Positions 8,637-17,827 of a stretch of DNA of 64,000 bases are shown in pieces. A program made the translations under genes and the position numbers. The notes under the pieces were generated by a model. That model ran no database searches. It was not told where the DNA came from and saw nothing but the letters and a program-made list of their open reading frames with translations. Source of the DNA: Theionarchaea archaeon (GTDB taxonomy: Archaea; Methanobacteriota_B; Thermococci; Methanofastidiosales; SZ-28-30). The stretch is taken from positions 16,294 through 80,293 of the forward strand of contig JACVGT010000002.1 of NCBI GenBank assembly GCA_018992685.1, given 5' to 3'. The first letter of the stretch is position 1, and the number at the start of each line of letters is the position of its first letter.

Positions 8637-9564
8637 AGATGGTCACCGGTATAAGTTCCACCTTCCCATTGTACAGATGAACGATCCCGGTCACCGTGAG
8701 GGACTGATCTTCATGAAATGAGTTCACATCCACCTGCAACTGAGACTGCAAATCAGAGAAAATAGGGACAAGAATCGATCCTGTAGAATCTTCAATCACC
8801 ATGAAAATGTGTCCATTGGATGCAGTCACTGATTCAATGATGCCCGATATGGTTATGGGGTATCCTTCAGGCATTCTTCTTGCCTGCGCAATAGAGTCTA
8901 CTGCCAGGGGTTCCCAGGTGTAGTAGAGAACTCTTACCGTTTGGCCACTCTGGACGCCGAACCCCTTGACGGTACCTGGAGAAAGTGGACAGAAGGAGAC
9001 AAATGTGCGGTAGTCTCCGTACAGGAGAAATGTACTGGAGCTACCTCCAGTTGAAATGTCACATATTCTTCCTTCCAAAGACACCAACGGGATCTGGAGA
9101 CACCTTTCAATAAGGAGCTGACCTTCCTTCGTTGATCCTGCGAGAGCGTAGTCGCCGTCCGCCAGTGGGACAGAGAATGTACCCTGTTCTGTGTACAATA
9201 CTGAATTGACACATCTTCCATAAATGACGTTGGCTGCGCTCCATTTCTTGGGGATAAGTTCGAGCCTTCCTTTGTACAACGATACTGTCCCCTCGACCTG
9301 GAGTAAATCTCCCACCGATATCTTGTCTGAAAAATTGAATAAAGGTACCAGAATAGGAGAACCATCAAAAAGCGTAACAAAGGTGTGCTCTTGATTCTGG
9401 AACGTTTCCCACACAATGCCTTCACAGGCAACGTATGAGCCGGGCTCACTCACAGATGATATCGGACATAGTACAGGATGTGACAGATGGACTGCAGCGG
9501 CCAGCCCGGCTAGGCCGCACACAGCACAGACTGCAGCCCCCATGGTAATGCCCATGTTTTTCAT
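8629..9564 (-). CDS. Exported or membrane-anchored protein with two OB-fold domains
   Basis: 311 residues. An N-terminal hydrophobic segment (about 7-27) is followed by two similar OB-fold modules (about 38-110 and 230-310). Each has the pattern EG-V...F-TL/VIED...ILVPLF...LQVEG/VTGTVSLY-GKVELIP, typical of tRNA_anti-like OB folds. The middle region is less clear. OB folds bind nucleic acid or oligosaccharide; an extracellular member coupled to a permease could act as a binding component, which is inference. It is the first gene of the operon with the TctA-like permease. Confidence 0.7.
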   Translation of the reverse strand: MKNMGITMGAAVCAVCGLAGLAAAVHLSHPVLCPISSVSEPGSYVACEGIVWETFQNQEHTFVTLFDGSPILVPLFNFSDKISVGDLLQVEGTVSLYKGRLELIPKKWSAANVIYGRCVNSVLYTEQGTFSVPLADGDYALAGSTKEGQLLIERCLQIPLVSLEGRICDISTGGSSSTFLLYGDYRTFVSFCPLSPGTVKGFGVQSGQTVRVLYYTWEPLAVDSIAQARRMPEGYPITISGIIESVTASNGHIFMVIEDSTGSILVPIFSDLQSQLQVDVNSFHEDQSLTVTGIVHLYNGKVELIPVTICA

Positions 9565-9670
9565 GAGGCGTCCCCTCTGTAAGAGGCTATAACCCTTTGG
9601 TGTGCACTTCAGAGTGCTGACTGATAGATACTGATAGTAGGAAAGGAAAACCTTTTAACGGTTTAGTGGA

Positions 9671-10435
9671 ATGTCTGTACATCATGAGCTCTTCACATTC
9701 AATGAGATATTGCTTGAAGAGTTCTCTCGCGGAAGTGGGATCGTGAAATACCAATGGGTCATTTCTGTTCTGGTAGGGATGGTGCTTCTTACACCACTTG
9801 GCCAGGCCGGTACCGAGTATGTGTGGACTGAGAGAGGGTGTAATGCATCATATACTGTTGGAGAGAAGATCACAGTCTATTTTGTAACGATCAAGGATGT
9901 AGAATTTGAATTGTGGGCCTATGACGTTCTTATGAGAGAAACCGTGCTTGCATCAGGAGTAGGTGACGGAAGTACTTTCTTCGTTGAAGTAACTGCATCC
10001 ATGCCGTCTGGCCCGTTCACCTTTGTGCTGAAGATGCCCTGCAATGAGGAATGCGAGGCATGTCTGTGTGATCTTGACCAGTGTACGCTGCACATCCAGG
10101 AGGAGGAGTGCGAAGGCCACTGCTCCAACGGCAAGCAGGACTGCGGAGAACGCGGTATAGACTGCGGCGGGGGATGTCCCTTCACGGATTCTGATGATGA
10201 TGGAATAGAAGATTGCAGGGACCAATGTCCTGATACTGAGTGCAGAAGTATTAGTTTGAATGGATGCGAATTGGATTCAGATGGTGATTCCATCGGCGAT
10301 TGTTCGGACCAGTGTCCTTTGAGGAGAGGAGACTTATCCAATGGTGGATGCCCCACCGGGATGAATTATCCCCTGTATCTGGTAGGGGGTGTAGCAATTG
10401 TGGCAGCAGGCATTGCCGTGTGGAAGCTCAGATAG
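9671..10435 (+). CDS. Membrane-anchored surface protein with thrombospondin-type-3-like calcium repeats
   Basis: Up to 254 residues. A hydrophobic signal segment (VISVLVGMVLLTPLG) is followed by a beta-rich domain of about 80 residues and a Cys-rich linker. Two Asp-rich repeats (DSDDDGIEDCRDQCP and DSDGDSIGDCSDQCP) have the calcium-binding thrombospondin type 3 pattern. A C-terminal transmembrane helix ends in KLR. The start is uncertain: the ATG at 9671 is only about 15 bases after a TATA-like CTTTTAA (9651-9657), so a GTG at 9743 just before the signal segment may be the real start. It is convergent with the iron operon. Confidence 0.65.
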   Translation: MSVHHELFTFNEILLEEFSRGSGIVKYQWVISVLVGMVLLTPLGQAGTEYVWTERGCNASYTVGEKITVYFVTIKDVEFELWAYDVLMRETVLASGVGDGSTFFVEVTASMPSGPFTFVLKMPCNEECEACLCDLDQCTLHIQEEECEGHCSNGKQDCGERGIDCGGGCPFTDSDDDGIEDCRDQCPDTECRSISLNGCELDSDGDSIGDCSDQCPLRRGDLSNGGCPTGMNYPLYLVGGVAIVAAGIAVWKLR

Positions 10436-10439
10436 CAGG

Positions 10440-10862
10440 TTATTTCTGTTCAGGGCAGCATTCTCCTCTAGGTATGCCGTTCCCGTGTGGGCATTCCCGC
10501 GGATGATCCAGGAATATGCACAGCTTTGTGGCAACTTCGCTTGAAATTGAATGCTCGCAAGAACAGGCAATTTCCTCAATATCTCTCCTGTCGATGTGAA
10601 CTACTCTGTTCAGAAGCACTTCCATGAGTCTGTGGGCTCTTACTATTTGTTTGGCCTCTGTCTCCCCCTTTTCGGTCATAATAATCCCCTTTTGCCTTCT
10701 GTACGTGACCAGCCCCTTTTTCTCCAGTTTTCTCAACATTTCTACGGCACTGGGGGGCTGCACATCCAGCAGCTGGGCTATATCCCTGATTCGACAGATA
10801 CTGTCACCGCTTTCCCTCAGGTACCACAGAGCTTCCAGATATTCTTCCCCGCTTTCACTCAT
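10440..10862 (-). CDS. DtxR/MntR-family metal-dependent repressor
   Basis: 140 residues. A winged helix (MSESGEEYLEALWYL to LVTYRRQKG) is followed by the dimerisation/metal domain with ExxxxxxxAHRLMEVLL and the CSCEHSIS segment carrying Cys and His ligands. The C-terminal HPRECPHGNGIP motif is typical of the family. The ATG at 10862 overlaps the feoB TGA as ATGA and has GGAGGG upstream; the longer open frame to 10988 lies inside feoB and is not used. Cotranscription with feoAB indicates an iron-responsive repressor, probably autoregulating the operon. Fe versus Mn specificity cannot be read from the sequence. Confidence 0.9.
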   Translation of the reverse strand: MSESGEEYLEALWYLRESGDSICRIRDIAQLLDVQPPSAVEMLRKLEKKGLVTYRRQKGIIMTEKGETEAKQIVRAHRLMEVLLNRVVHIDRRDIEEIACSCEHSISSEVATKLCIFLDHPRECPHGNGIPRGECCPEQK

Positions 10863-12760
10863 ATCAAAATCCCTCCTGCTCTCACCAAGAGAGCCAGAAT
10901 CACCGCCAGCCCAGTTGTCAAGAATACAATGGACACCGTTCTTTGGATCCCAAATTCCTTTAACAGAACGCCAATGGTAGCAACACATGGAACATAAAAC
11001 ATGACGAACACCGTGAATGTCAAGACCTGTACTCGTGTCAGAACGTTGAGCACCTGAGATGTACCCAGAGCCTGGATCAACATGACCAGAGAGAGTTCTT
11101 TCTTCAATACACCAAATACGAGAGTCACTCCCACTGCAGCGGGGAGGCCCAGCACCATTGTGATTGGGCTGAGAGCCTGGTTAATGGAGAAATCAACTCC
11201 TACGTAGGTCATGAGACTGAGCACAGAACTTCCTCCTATGAGAAGAGGCCATGCAATGTATATAAACTCTCTCACCCGAAGCCAGGTTTTCAACAACACG
11301 TTCTTTACAGAAGGAACGTGGTACGTTGGAATTTCAAGGATGAGTCCCGGGGTAACCTCCGGCATGAACCGAGACATGACAAGACCCAGTGCTACGACCA
11401 CTACTATATTGAAGGCGTAAAGACCTAAAGCAGCATTGGGAGATATGAAAAAGGCTACCAACCCTAAAATTACGGTAGTCCGGGCAGCACAGGGTATAAG
11501 AGTTGATAAGGTGGCTGTAATGAAACGATCCCGTTCAGATTCCAGAATTCGAGTGGCCATTATTGCAGGAACAGTACACCCATACCCCAGTATGACGGGT
11601 ATTACAGCCTTCCCGTGGAGACCAATCCTGTGCAGGAACGTATCCATGAGAAAAGCTATCCGGGGCAAGTACCCGATATCTTCTAGAATGGCAAGTCCAA
11701 TCAGGAAAGGGACCAGGTAGGGCAGGACAATACCCACCCCTCCAGAGAATCCTTCCAGCACGCCTTCAGCCATTTCCAGTGGCAGCCCGCTCAGATACTC
11801 CGACAGGTGAGGCATGAGGTGTTCAAACGCGTGAAGAACGTAAGATTCCACGATTTGGCCAATTCCGAAAACCACATTAAAAAAGACGTAGAGGATAACA
11901 GCCAGGGCAACATATCCTCCGTACCTGTGCATTAGTACATCATCGAGCCGGTCTCTCAGAGAGATCTCGGGCTCTGTGACTACTCCTACTTTTTCGAAAA
12001 TATTCATAGCCTGGGCGTGCCTTTCTGAGGAGATTACTACATCTGCAGCTCTTCCGTGGGATTTTTCCAGTCGGCTTTGAAAGGTTCGCACCTTCTCCAG
12101 GATTTGTGAGTCTCCAATCGATTCTATGAAAAACTGGTCATTCTCCAGGAGTTTCAGTGCCAGAAGTCTGGATGGCACGTTTAAGGTTTCACTCTCTCCT
12201 ATGAGTTCTCTTTCCAGTTCTGTTATAACCTTCTCGATATCTTTGCTGAACTCAATCTTGTGAGACAGGGTTCCTGCTCGAGCAGTGGCTATGGCAGCCT
12301 GGAATACTTCTCTGATTCCCTTTCCCTTGACTGCAACAGCAGTTACCACTGGGATTCCCAAAATTCTCTTCAGCTGCTCTGTGTCTATATGTATTCCCTT
12401 TCGTTCTGCTTCATCCATCATGTTCAAGACAAGTACCAGAGGAATATCCAACTCTGCGATCTGAATGGTTAGTTCCAGGCTTCGTGACAGCCGGGAAGCG
12501 TCAACTACATTGACGACCACGTCTGCTTCCTTTCGCAACAAGTACGTGCGGGCTTCAAGTTCTGCAAGATCAAAAGAAGTCAAGGAATACGTTCCCGGAA
12601 GATCCACCACATCCAGGATCTGACCTGAAAACTGAACACGGGATTCGTTGTATTTCACCGTTTTTCCAGGGAAATTGGAGGTCACTGTCTTGTATCCAGC
12701 GATTTGGTTGAAAAGGGTACTCTTGCCGGAATTGGGTTGTCCTGCCATGGCCACGATCAT
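10859..12760 (-). CDS. feoB: Ferrous iron transport protein B
   Basis: GTP-dependent Fe(II) importer of 633 residues. The N-terminal G domain has G1 GQPNSGKST (7-15), G3 DLPGTYSL and G4 NMMD. A helical GDI-type spacer follows, then a polytopic membrane domain with two Gate-like halves (for example YGCTVPAIMATR, and PCVATIGVL near the end) that carry the Cys residues of the pore. The length is slightly shorter than many bacterial FeoB. It overlaps feoA by 4 bases (ATGA) and the dtxR-type gene by 4 bases. Confidence 0.97.
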   Translation of the reverse strand: MIVAMAGQPNSGKSTLFNQIAGYKTVTSNFPGKTVKYNESRVQFSGQILDVVDLPGTYSLTSFDLAELEARTYLLRKEADVVVNVVDASRLSRSLELTIQIAELDIPLVLVLNMMDEAERKGIHIDTEQLKRILGIPVVTAVAVKGKGIREVFQAAIATARAGTLSHKIEFSKDIEKVITELERELIGESETLNVPSRLLALKLLENDQFFIESIGDSQILEKVRTFQSRLEKSHGRAADVVISSERHAQAMNIFEKVGVVTEPEISLRDRLDDVLMHRYGGYVALAVILYVFFNVVFGIGQIVESYVLHAFEHLMPHLSEYLSGLPLEMAEGVLEGFSGGVGIVLPYLVPFLIGLAILEDIGYLPRIAFLMDTFLHRIGLHGKAVIPVILGYGCTVPAIMATRILESERDRFITATLSTLIPCAARTTVILGLVAFFISPNAALGLYAFNIVVVVALGLVMSRFMPEVTPGLILEIPTYHVPSVKNVLLKTWLRVREFIYIAWPLLIGGSSVLSLMTYVGVDFSINQALSPITMVLGLPAAVGVTLVFGVLKKELSLVMLIQALGTSQVLNVLTRVQVLTFTVFVMFYVPCVATIGVLLKEFGIQRTVSIVFLTTGLAVILALLVRAGGILI

Positions 12761-12996
12761 CTGATAACCTCAACTGTCACCTTCATGGCAACCCCTCGTC
12801 CCAGAGCGACCTCACACGAGTTGACCTGCACTCTGACTGGACCTCTCCACAGGCTAGAGTTGGCCATGGTCACGACCTGTCCCGGGAGTATCCCCATCTC
12901 ACACAGTCTCTGTCTGAGACCCCATCCTCCCTGCACTTCTACCACTGTTGCCTTTTGGCCAGGTTCCAGAGTATCCAATGTCTGAATTAGGCTCAC
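12757..12996 (-). CDS. feoA: Ferrous iron transport protein A
   Basis: 79-residue SH3-like protein with LEPGQKATVVEVQGG, LCEMGILPGQ and VALGRGVAMKVTV, all standard FeoA features. It supports FeoB at the membrane. The start is a GTG at 12996. The TATA box (GTTTATAAG, near 13018-13026) lies about 25 bases upstream, so the message is probably leaderless. First gene of the feoA-feoB-regulator operon. Confidence 0.93.
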   Translation of the reverse strand: MSLIQTLDTLEPGQKATVVEVQGGWGLRQRLCEMGILPGQVVTMANSSLWRGPVRVQVNSCEVALGRGVAMKVTVEVIR

Positions 12997-13015
12997 CTAA
13001 CTTTCTAGTGAGGGC

Positions 13016-13036
13016 AAACTTATAAACCTTACGGTT
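13016..13036 (-). promoter_or_regulatory. Promoter of the feoAB operon
   Basis: On the minus strand AACCGTAAGGTTTATAAG provides BRE and TATA box about 25 bases before the feoA GTG. No palindromic DtxR-type box is obvious next to it. Confidence 0.6.
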
Positions 13037-13278
13037 GCTGAAGTGCTTGGAACTGAGGTGGCCTTTGAGGTGACTTTGTCAGTATAATCTCCACACAACA
13101 CAAGGTCTCAGGTAGAATTGGGCTGGTAAAGAGGTATTATTCAGGTTCAAGCTTAGAATACCTTCAAAAGGAATGTAAGAAGAAAAGTATTTAAGGAAAG
13201 CAGAGGAAAAAGAGAAAGAGAGTCTTGGAGTTATTGTCTTGCATCAGAATGAGTCCTATGAATGTGGAGGGAAACAAA

Positions 13279-14034
13279 ATGAGAGAACGAAACCCGAGAG
13301 ACTGGAAGACTCCGGAATTCTGCTTGGTTGTGGTCATGTTAGCGGTGCTTGTTCTTCTGGTTGGAATAGTGCTGTGGATGCCAATCAATATCCCTGCTGC
13401 GGACAAAACAACGACAGGGAAGGACCTTCTTGAATATCGGAGAACTATCCTGACTGTCATAATCACTGCCTTTGGTGCATGGGTAGGGGCAGGAGCTGCG
13501 TATTTTTTTGGGCGTGAGAACCTTCGTGAGGCTGCGGAAAGTCTGCTGGAAATGCGGCAGCTCACACCGAGAGAATTTCTCCGCAGAATCCAAGTTCAAG
13601 AGATCCCGCCCAGAAAATTGACGTGGCGTGTCAAAAAAAGTGACAACATCAGGGACATCTTGGAAAGGCTCAGAAAAGATCCCAGCTACTGGTTTATTCC
13701 GGTTGTCACAGATAAAAACACTCTGGAAACTGTCATCCATGAAGAGGCTGTGTGGCGATTCATAGACAGTAAGACCGAAGAGAAGATTGAACGTGACAAG
13801 ATTGTGGGTGCGACAGTCTCGGATGTGCTTGACTACCTTAAGGGAAATGAGGATCTCAATAAGGTCGTTTCAGGGGCGTACGTACTAGTCAGTATGGATC
13901 AGAGTCTTGCAGACGCCGCAGACCTCATGGATGATAGAAATGTGAGTCTTGCCATCGTGAGAGATGAGGCAGGTATCCCCGTGGGATTTATCACTACAAA
14001 GGACGTGAGGGAAGCGCTCTTCCGATCCAGATAG
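13279..14034 (+). CDS. Membrane protein with a cytoplasmic CBS-domain pair
   Basis: 251 residues from the ATG at 13279, which has GGAGG 7 bases upstream; an in-frame start at 13225 is weaker. Two transmembrane helices (about 14-34 and 50-72, the second ending FGAWVGAGAAYFFGRENL) are followed by a linker. A CBS pair comes next: one degenerate copy around SYWFIPVVTD, and a clear one with VLVSMDQSLADAADLM and SLAIVRDEAGIPVGFITTKDV. CBS pairs bind adenine nucleotides, so this is a likely energy or ligand sensor. Its partner is unknown. Confidence 0.75.
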   Translation: MRERNPRDWKTPEFCLVVVMLAVLVLLVGIVLWMPINIPAADKTTTGKDLLEYRRTILTVIITAFGAWVGAGAAYFFGRENLREAAESLLEMRQLTPREFLRRIQVQEIPPRKLTWRVKKSDNIRDILERLRKDPSYWFIPVVTDKNTLETVIHEEAVWRFIDSKTEEKIERDKIVGATVSDVLDYLKGNEDLNKVVSGAYVLVSMDQSLADAADLMDDRNVSLAIVRDEAGIPVGFITTKDVREALFRSR

Positions 14035-14245
14035 AGTCTTTGACGTCTCAGCTGAAGTCTTTCTGTGCCTGACGAATTGCTCGTTCGGTATACGCAAGTA
14101 GTGTTACGCTTGAAGAGTTGGCAATAATTCTTTAAGCGGCAAAGGTCGAACGATTCAAAACTTATTTATTGGGACACGTCATTGAATGAATAGTGCACAG
14201 AGAACGTGACATCGAGGAGAAGGAGGAAAAGAGGGAGAAAGGATC

Positions 14246-15328
14246 ATGGACTTAACAACATCTGAAAAGAAACTCCTCACACTCATTGGAAAGAATCCCT
14301 CACATACCAGGTCGGAATTGCTGCATGAGCTCAATTACAAACGGGCCACTACACTGAGCAGTAAAATGAGTGAATTGAAAGAGTCTGGATATATCAAGGG
14401 GCCATACTACCACGTCAATCTGAATGCTGTATGTGAGACTCCCGTATTCAGCATGTTGGTTGAAATTCGATTCAGCCCCCACAACTACGATGTGGTCTTC
14501 AAGAGTATTCTATGCATTGACTGCTGGGAGTGGATTTTTCCCGCCATACAGGGAGAGACACTCTTCGCATTTTTCAGATCCTGCGACTGTTCTCATCTCC
14601 ACAGGTTGCTGAACTTTCTGAGGAATAGGGGGTTCATTGAGTACCGCTCATATTCTTCTCAGAACAGGTGGTTTGTGCAGAACCCAGACTTCTCAGGAAA
14701 CATTTTTCCACAGACGTCTGATCTTTTTCGTCCTGTAGACATTGAGCTCTGCTATCCACATAAGGCTCATGACACCACGTGGCAATTTATCGATCTAAAA
14801 GTGATGCAATACCTCCAGGTGAGAACCAGCAGCATAACAGAAATACAGAAACTGGAAATGAACCTGCATAAGAGGTTCTGGAGGCGCCATCAAATCAAAT
14901 ACAGCATTAGGAAGATTACTGAAGCGGGAATTGCGGAAAGAAAACATTACAACATTTCTCCCTATCCTCGAGGTGAGGAGTATGCATTTCTGTTGATGAT
15001 TGAAGGTGACAGCATGGATGTTCTGCAGTTCATTTCGAATTTTGGCGAAGGATGCAGACTGTATAAGGCCTTCACGATAAGTGGTGAGACAGGGTTTCTA
15101 TGGTGCTGGTGCAACCCCCAGGTCGGTCCAACGTTGATGAAGAGGCTTGATGGTCTTCGTCCGCGAATCGAAGCCCGCTGCCTCCCATTGAAATCCAGGG
15201 GATACGATGATACCCTGAAGAAATCGTTTAACGAAGAGTATTTTGATCTTGAAAAGCAGAAGTGGACGTTTCGCTTCAAGAAATGCGAAGATGAAATAAA
15301 AAAGATAATGGAAAGAAAGAACGAATAG
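14246..15328 (+). CDS. Winged-helix transcriptional regulator (two wHTH modules)
   Basis: 360 residues. An N-terminal wHTH (about 1-55: TTSEKKLLTLIGKNPSHTRSE, then ATTLSSKMSELKESGYI) resembles the Lrp/AsnC type, but the rest is unlike Lrp. A mid-protein domain rich in Cys and Trp follows. A second helix-turn-helix-like segment (DLKVMQYLQVRTSSITEIQK) is near 190, then a ferredoxin-like C-terminal region. A purine-rich GGAGAAGGAGG tract and a TATA box (ACTTATTTATT near 14160) precede it. The target is unknown. Convergent with the TPR regulator at 15642. Confidence 0.6.
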   Translation: MDLTTSEKKLLTLIGKNPSHTRSELLHELNYKRATTLSSKMSELKESGYIKGPYYHVNLNAVCETPVFSMLVEIRFSPHNYDVVFKSILCIDCWEWIFPAIQGETLFAFFRSCDCSHLHRLLNFLRNRGFIEYRSYSSQNRWFVQNPDFSGNIFPQTSDLFRPVDIELCYPHKAHDTTWQFIDLKVMQYLQVRTSSITEIQKLEMNLHKRFWRRHQIKYSIRKITEAGIAERKHYNISPYPRGEEYAFLLMIEGDSMDVLQFISNFGEGCRLYKAFTISGETGFLWCWCNPQVGPTLMKRLDGLRPRIEARCLPLKSRGYDDTLKKSFNEEYFDLEKQKWTFRFKKCEDEIKKIMERKNE

Positions 15329-15641
15329 ATGCTTTTCAGCAGGGAGTGTCTTTATCATCACCTTCAACTCCCCCACAGGGGGTTATTCTCCAGATGATGT
15401 CCGGAAGAACTGATTTCTGTATTGTATTGTACATTCTAGACCACCTAGTGGGTGGATTGAGCAGGTACTTAAGAATCGTTTCGCCTTTATTACATATGCG
15501 AGGGATTCTCAAAATTTAAGAATTCACTGGGTTCAGATATGGGAACCCTCTCATATCTTTGGGAACCGGTGCGAGCAGAACCCGAGGGAACCCGGCGGAA
15601 GAGAAATCAGTCTGAGACTGGAGAGAGCCCTGCAACCATGA
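15329..15641. other. Intergenic region between convergent genes
   Basis: 313 bases between two convergent stops. It holds several copies of the word GGGAACC (15540-15590) and a short inverted element CCACCTAGTGGGTGG (15440-15454). No ORF, tRNA or clear promoter is visible. Confidence 0.5.
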
Positions 15642-17003
15642 TCATCCCTCTGGAGGGGTGATGAGATCCATTTCGAAACTGACAAGTGCATTGTATGCCC
15701 TTCTGACATCTTCTGAGGTCCCTGTTTGCAGCGCCTCCCTGTATTTTTCTTCAAGGAATTCTCTCTTTTCTTTCGCACTGATCTCTCTGACGTTTCGTTT
15801 CACTTTTCTGATCTCTACAGAGTCACCCAGCTGTTCATAGAGATGAAGACTTCTCTCCCAGTGTTCCCTGGCTCTGGCCAAGTCTTCTTTCCGGGCATAG
15901 CACAGTCCTTCATTATGAAGCGTGCCTGCAGTCCTGAATGCACAATTTCCTGCCAGGGCCAATGCTTTCTCAAACAATGCCAGAGCATCATCAATGTCAT
16001 CATTCATGTAGAGGCAGGAACCCAGATTGTTCAACACATCTGACAGCAGTGGGATATCCTGCACATCTTGAGCAATTCCTTGGCACCTTCTGTAGTAGTG
16101 CTCTGCCACTAGGAAGCTCGATCTCTTGTATGACACGTTTCCCAGTCCCTTCAATGCGTATGCCCTCCCTCTGTCGTCTCCTGTCTCTCCACATATCCCC
16201 TCCATGCGGAGAAATGTTGCCTCTGCCTTGGCCAGGTCACCCTTCAATTCATAGACGTTTCCTAAAGTATAAAGTGCCCAGATACTCTGAGAGTTGTCCA
16301 ACCCATCAGGGAGGACAGCATCCAAGGCATGAAAAAGTGCTGTGTCATCCTCCTCTCGTTCTCGCGTTACTTTCTCAAGTATCTTCTTGAGAGCAGTATC
16401 CCATTCCTCAGACGTTCGCAGCCGGGAAGCTGCATCCGCCTTTGTCATGTAAAAGATTTCTTCCCCTTTTTTCGAAAGTCTGTACTGACTCTGATCAATG
16501 TGGCTCTTTTTCTCATATGCTATGTACCCTTTCATTCTCAGGTGTTTCAAGTTCCGGTAGATGCTTGCTCTTGATACACCCTTTATACCACCAAGATATG
16601 TGTTGAAATAAGCTTCAATTTCTCCTGTTGTAACGAACTGCCTTTTTCCGACCACATGAATGATGTGAACCATGATCTCCCAAGGTTTCACCTCCAATTC
16701 TTCCATTACTTTGATGATTTTCTTTCCAATCTCTGTCTTGAGCTTCTCTGGGGCTGGCTGGGATTTCCTCACGTCTCCGAAGAGGTTTAGCCCTCTTGAC
16801 GTGATTGTGTAGAAAGGAGGAATATCCTGCTTTTCGACTTTCAGGAGGTACTCCTGGGCAAGAAGCTTGAGCAGAATAGACTGGGCGCTGCCACCCCCAA
16901 GTTTTCTGGCTTGATCTTCTGTGATTTTTCTCCCGTGGCGACGTGCGAAGTCCAGCACCTCAACCATGAGCTCAACCTCCTGTTTGTCACTGACAAGAGT
17001 CAT
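15642..17003 (-). CDS. Winged-helix regulator with C-terminal TPR array
   Basis: 453 residues. One wHTH lies at about 5-75 (DFARRHGRKITEDQARKLGG). A second, PadR/MarR-like wHTH lies at about 105-180 (GVSRASIYRNLKHLRMKGYI). From about 235 there are four to five tetratricopeptide repeats (for example ALYTLGNVYELKGDLAKAEA and NNLGSCLYMNDDIDDALALF). TPRs mediate protein binding, so DNA binding is likely controlled by a partner or by self-association. It lies next to the CHAT-STAND-TPR gene, which has related TPRs. TATA-like CATATTAAAG about 25 bases upstream suggests a leaderless or short-leader message. Confidence 0.75.
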   Translation of the reverse strand: MTLVSDKQEVELMVEVLDFARRHGRKITEDQARKLGGGSAQSILLKLLAQEYLLKVEKQDIPPFYTITSRGLNLFGDVRKSQPAPEKLKTEIGKKIIKVMEELEVKPWEIMVHIIHVVGKRQFVTTGEIEAYFNTYLGGIKGVSRASIYRNLKHLRMKGYIAYEKKSHIDQSQYRLSKKGEEIFYMTKADAASRLRTSEEWDTALKKILEKVTREREEDDTALFHALDAVLPDGLDNSQSIWALYTLGNVYELKGDLAKAEATFLRMEGICGETGDDRGRAYALKGLGNVSYKRSSFLVAEHYYRRCQGIAQDVQDIPLLSDVLNNLGSCLYMNDDIDDALALFEKALALAGNCAFRTAGTLHNEGLCYARKEDLARAREHWERSLHLYEQLGDSVEIRKVKRNVREISAKEKREFLEEKYREALQTGTSEDVRRAYNALVSFEMDLITPPEG

Positions 17004-17222
17004 GAAGTGTCTGGGGAATTCACTTTAATATGCGTTTTGGAGAGCTGGGCTGCGTTCCCATTACTAGTGATCTGTTCGTTCTTTGCCATAGGGACCCCCT
17101 TTCTTTCAAGTAACAGCTCTAGTGTGGGAAAACGCTGCTTGATAATGAAGCGTCATGACCTCGTCAAAAATCGCTGTATGTACCGTCTCGTACAACCTTT
17201 TTCCACGGTTGAATCAATAGCA

Positions 17223-17639
17223 TTATTGAAAATCCCTTTTATCCATGAGAAAGTCGACAATCTCCATGGAGAACTCAAGGGGAAATTCATTCTCTGACAA
17301 GAGCTTGAGCATCTTTTCTTCGAGGCCCTTGTTGCTTTCAGAATCCACCATGCGAGTCATCCCCGTGAAAAGGACATAAAAGGCTCGAACCACTTTGGGA
17401 GCCATGACGCCCCTGTTCCCCTGGTGTGTTGATGGTTTTCCTGCATCCCTGACTGAGGGTCCCTCGAAATCCCACACTGCATTCCTGGCTGCATGGGCGA
17501 CATTCTTCCGTTCCCCGATGGCTTCCATAAACGTCTCCCATATAATATGGAGGTAGGGGACTTCCTCGGGGTATTCTCGTTCTATGAATTCTTCTGCATA
17601 CTGTCTGACCTTGTCCACGATATCCTCTTTTGTGTTCAT
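17223..17639 (-). CDS. Hypothetical protein, divergent from the CHAT-STAND gene
   Basis: 138 residues, soluble, highly charged, with predicted helices at both ends and a central GKPSTHQGNRGV loop. No family is recognised. The start ATG has GAGG upstream. The promoter is the palindromic TATA CTTATAAG (17679-17686), shared with or adjacent to that of the divergent CHAT protein. Genes beside CHAT proteases are sometimes their substrates or regulators, so this is a candidate partner; nothing in the sequence proves it. Confidence 0.6.
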   Translation of the reverse strand: MNTKEDIVDKVRQYAEEFIEREYPEEVPYLHIIWETFMEAIGERKNVAHAARNAVWDFEGPSVRDAGKPSTHQGNRGVMAPKVVRAFYVLFTGMTRMVDSESNKGLEEKMLKLLSENEFPLEFSMEIVDFLMDKRDFQ

Positions 17640-17678
17640 GAATAATCCTCATCCCTCTCTTCTAACGTTCATTGATGC

Positions 17679-17766
17679 CTTATAAGACTTTATGGTGCTT
17701 CTTCATCTTTCATTTTTTCGTGCCACATCAGGAATGGTGCTGCACGATTCGTGCCAAACCTATAAG
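17679..17766. promoter_or_regulatory. Divergent promoter region of the CHAT-STAND gene and the small unknown gene
   Basis: A self-complementary TATA box CTTATAAG (17679-17686) lies 40 bases before the minus-strand start. A second TATA-like CCTATAAG (17759-17766) lies about 62 bases before the plus-strand start. Divergent control of both genes is plausible. Confidence 0.5.
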
Positions 17767-17827
17767 AATGTGGGCATGCATGGTAATGGTAGACACTATC
17801 GGGAATTGCACAGAAACGGAGGTTACG

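Noticed and set aside
17672-17827. N-terminal extension of the CHAT-STAND protein by 52 codons
   Set aside because: It crosses the TATA box, is rich in Cys, Phe and Trp without family match, and a strong GGAGG precedes the ATG at 17828.
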